Assembly: GCA_050694055.1 (NCBI GenBank)
Contig: JBOGWX010000159.1
Coordinates: forward strand, 1-23,313
Length of the DNA: 23,313 nucleotides
Reading direction: 5' to 3'
DNA from: WHSV01 sp050694055
Lineage (GTDB): Bacteria > Actinomycetota > CADDZG01 > WHSQ01
Each line of letters starts with the position of its first letter. The first letter of the stretch is position 1. The notes below the pieces were generated by a model, which was given only the letters and a program-made list of their open reading frames with translations, did not search any database and was not told the origin of the DNA. Both the position numbers and the translations under genes were made by a program. This document shows, in pieces, positions 22,315 to 23,313 of the stretch.

Positions 22315-23181
22315 ATGCGACTCAAGTTCATCCTTGTGACGGCACTTGCAGCGATGCTGGCTCTGCCGGTCTCGATCGCGGGGGCCGACGCCTCCAGGGT
22401 CTCCAACGACGAGTTCGACCAGCGCCGTACGGTCGAGCTCATCGAAGAGGTCCCGGGGTGGTACACGCCCGAGTTGCATCAGAAGGTCGTTGCCGCAGGC
22501 AAGCAGGGCAACACCTACTCGGTCCCAGAGGGCGTCGACCTCGAGGTCCCGGCCAGCGGGCTGGCCTTCACCGGCATTCGCCCCGGATCGTGGATCATCT
22601 TCCCCGCCGGTTGCACCACCAACTTCGTCTTCGGAGGCGGCACCGAGATCGGAACTGCAGGACACTGCGCAAGAGTCGGTGACGAGGTCACCATCGTCGC
22701 CGCGCCCGGCCTCCTGATGAACATCGGCACCGTGTCGTTGAGTCGCGACCGGGGCGTTGGCGACGACTTTGCACTCATCGACATCTATCCGGCCATGCAA
22801 CAGTACGTGAATCCCTCCATGGCACACTGGGCCGGACCGACCGGCGCCGCCAACCCGCAGTTCGGCGACGCGGTGGTTCACTCGGGCCACGGGCTCGTGA
22901 TCGGCACCGGCGGAACACCCCGCGCCGGCCTCGTGACCTACACGGGTGCCGGTGACACCGGCGACAACAACGCGGCCTACGGTTGGGACGGCGCGGCCTC
23001 GCCCGGCGACTCCGGCTCGGCCGTCCGCAACGTCACCGGCGCGGCCGCCGGCAACCTCACGCACCTGGTCGTCGGCACGGAGTATCTCCCGGCCTTCATC
23101 GCGGGTACGACCATCAGCCAGATGCAGGCGCTGGCGGGACCGGTGTCCACCGCGAGCCTTATTCCGGATCCGCTGTACTAG
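22315..23181 (+). CDS. Secreted chymotrypsin-fold (S1/streptogrisin-like) serine protease
   Basis: 288 residues from ATG 22315, chosen because AAGGAG lies 5 nt upstream and a signal peptide begins there (MRLKFILVTALAAMLALPVS followed by IAGADA). The frame is open to 22273, but those residues belong to the leader RNA. The catalytic triad is visible: His117 in GTAGHC, Asp150 or Asp151 in VGDDFALIDI, and Ser233 in SPGDSGSAV. A cysteine before His (FPAGCTTNF) could pair with the Cys of GHC, as in actinobacterial S1 enzymes. There is a pro-like segment between the signal peptide and the catalytic domain (about residues 27-95). It should be exported and cleave proteins. It is preceded by a structured leader and followed by the IS element. 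Confidence 0.87.
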   Translation: MRLKFILVTALAAMLALPVSIAGADASRVSNDEFDQRRTVELIEEVPGWYTPELHQKVVAAGKQGNTYSVPEGVDLEVPASGLAFTGIRPGSWIIFPAGCTTNFVFGGGTEIGTAGHCARVGDEVTIVAAPGLLMNIGTVSLSRDRGVGDDFALIDIYPAMQQYVNPSMAHWAGPTGAANPQFGDAVVHSGHGLVIGTGGTPRAGLVTYTGAGDTGDNNAAYGWDGAASPGDSGSAVRNVTGAAAGNLTHLVVGTEYLPAFIAGTTISQMQALAGPVSTASLIPDPLY

Positions 23182-23196
23182 ACACTAAGGGAGTGT
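23182..23196 (+). terminator. Small hairpin after the protease gene
   Basis: ACACT (23182-23186), AAGGG, AGTGT (23192-23196): a 5-bp inverted repeat directly after the protease stop. It may be a weak terminator, or belong to the left end of the ISAzo13-type element that starts nearby. Confidence 0.25.
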
Positions 23197-23244
23197 TAGA
23201 CAACAATCCGCGCGTTAATGCCCGGCGGGAGATAGCCTTGATGC

Positions 23245-23313
23245 GTGCAGGTCACCGAGGAAGCTCTGCGTGCCAAGCTGGCTGTGGTGATGCCCCACCT
23301 TGACGAGCGACAG
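23245..23313 (+). CDS. ISAzo13-type transposase, N-terminal fragment (runs off the right edge)
   Basis: GTG 23245 opens 23 residues, up to the window end, containing EALRAKLAVVMPHLDERQ, which has the form of the N-terminus of ISAzo13-family transposases. No stop is reached. There is no clear ribosome site before it. The 60-bp gap after the protease (23182-23244) should hold the element's left inverted repeat, but its edge cannot be set without the other end. A second IS edge here, opposite the IS630 fragment, means both window ends are in mobile DNA. Family recognition is good but rests on a short stretch. Confidence 0.7.
   Translation, partial: MQVTEEALRAKLAVVMPHLDERQ

Noticed and set aside
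113..23187. The 8-mer AGACACTA occurs near both IS edges (113-120 and 23180-23187).
   Set aside because: An 8-bp match over 23 kb is expected by chance, and the elements belong to different families.

Overview
The window is GC-rich and densely coded. It uses GTG starts often, overlaps genes as ATGA or GTGA, and carries families common in Actinomycetota: COG1233-type flavoenzymes, a MOSC protein, an AI-2E-family membrane protein, a PBP4-type peptidase and a CxCGIYA-motif orphan. An uncultured or little-studied actinobacterium is the best guess. The sequence does not fix the class. No rRNA, tRNA or CRISPR array was seen. Both ends fall inside transposase genes: an IS630-type C-terminus on the left and an ISAzo13-type N-terminus on the right.

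Positions 145-16262 form one amine-catabolism island. On the minus strand, a TetR/BetI-type regulator (3397-4020) is followed by a polyamine-type ABC transporter: lipoprotein PotD and permeases PotB and PotC, with no ATPase inside the window. Divergent from it runs operon A (4166-10026): a COG1233 FAD oxidoreductase, a fused ADP-forming acyl-CoA ligase, a betaine-homocysteine-type methyltransferase and a monomeric sarcosine-oxidase-type flavoenzyme. Next come an SRPBCC protein and a convergent acyl-CoA dehydrogenase. Operon B (12017-16262) holds a second COG1233 oxidoreductase, a second acyl-CoA dehydrogenase and a gamma-aminobutyraldehyde-type aldehyde dehydrogenase. Import, oxidative deamination or demethylation, aldehyde oxidation, CoA activation, alpha,beta-desaturation and methyl transfer to homocysteine fit breakdown of a polyamine or an N-methylated aminobutyrate (for example gamma-butyrobetaine-like). 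The substrate is inferred, not shown.

Two 14-bp sites of form TGAAC-N4-RTTCA lie exactly 100 bp apart in the tetR/operon A divergent region and are good operator candidates. A weaker relative lies before operon B.

The right third (16294-23181) is less unified. It holds a frameshifted PBP4-type D,D-carboxypeptidase, a 41-residue Pro/Glu-rich peptide coupled to an orphan protein, a secreted Asp-box beta-propeller protein, a two-CBS-domain protein, an AI-2E-family transporter, a MOSC protein and a secreted chymotrypsin-fold protease. The protease leader RNA can form competing helices.
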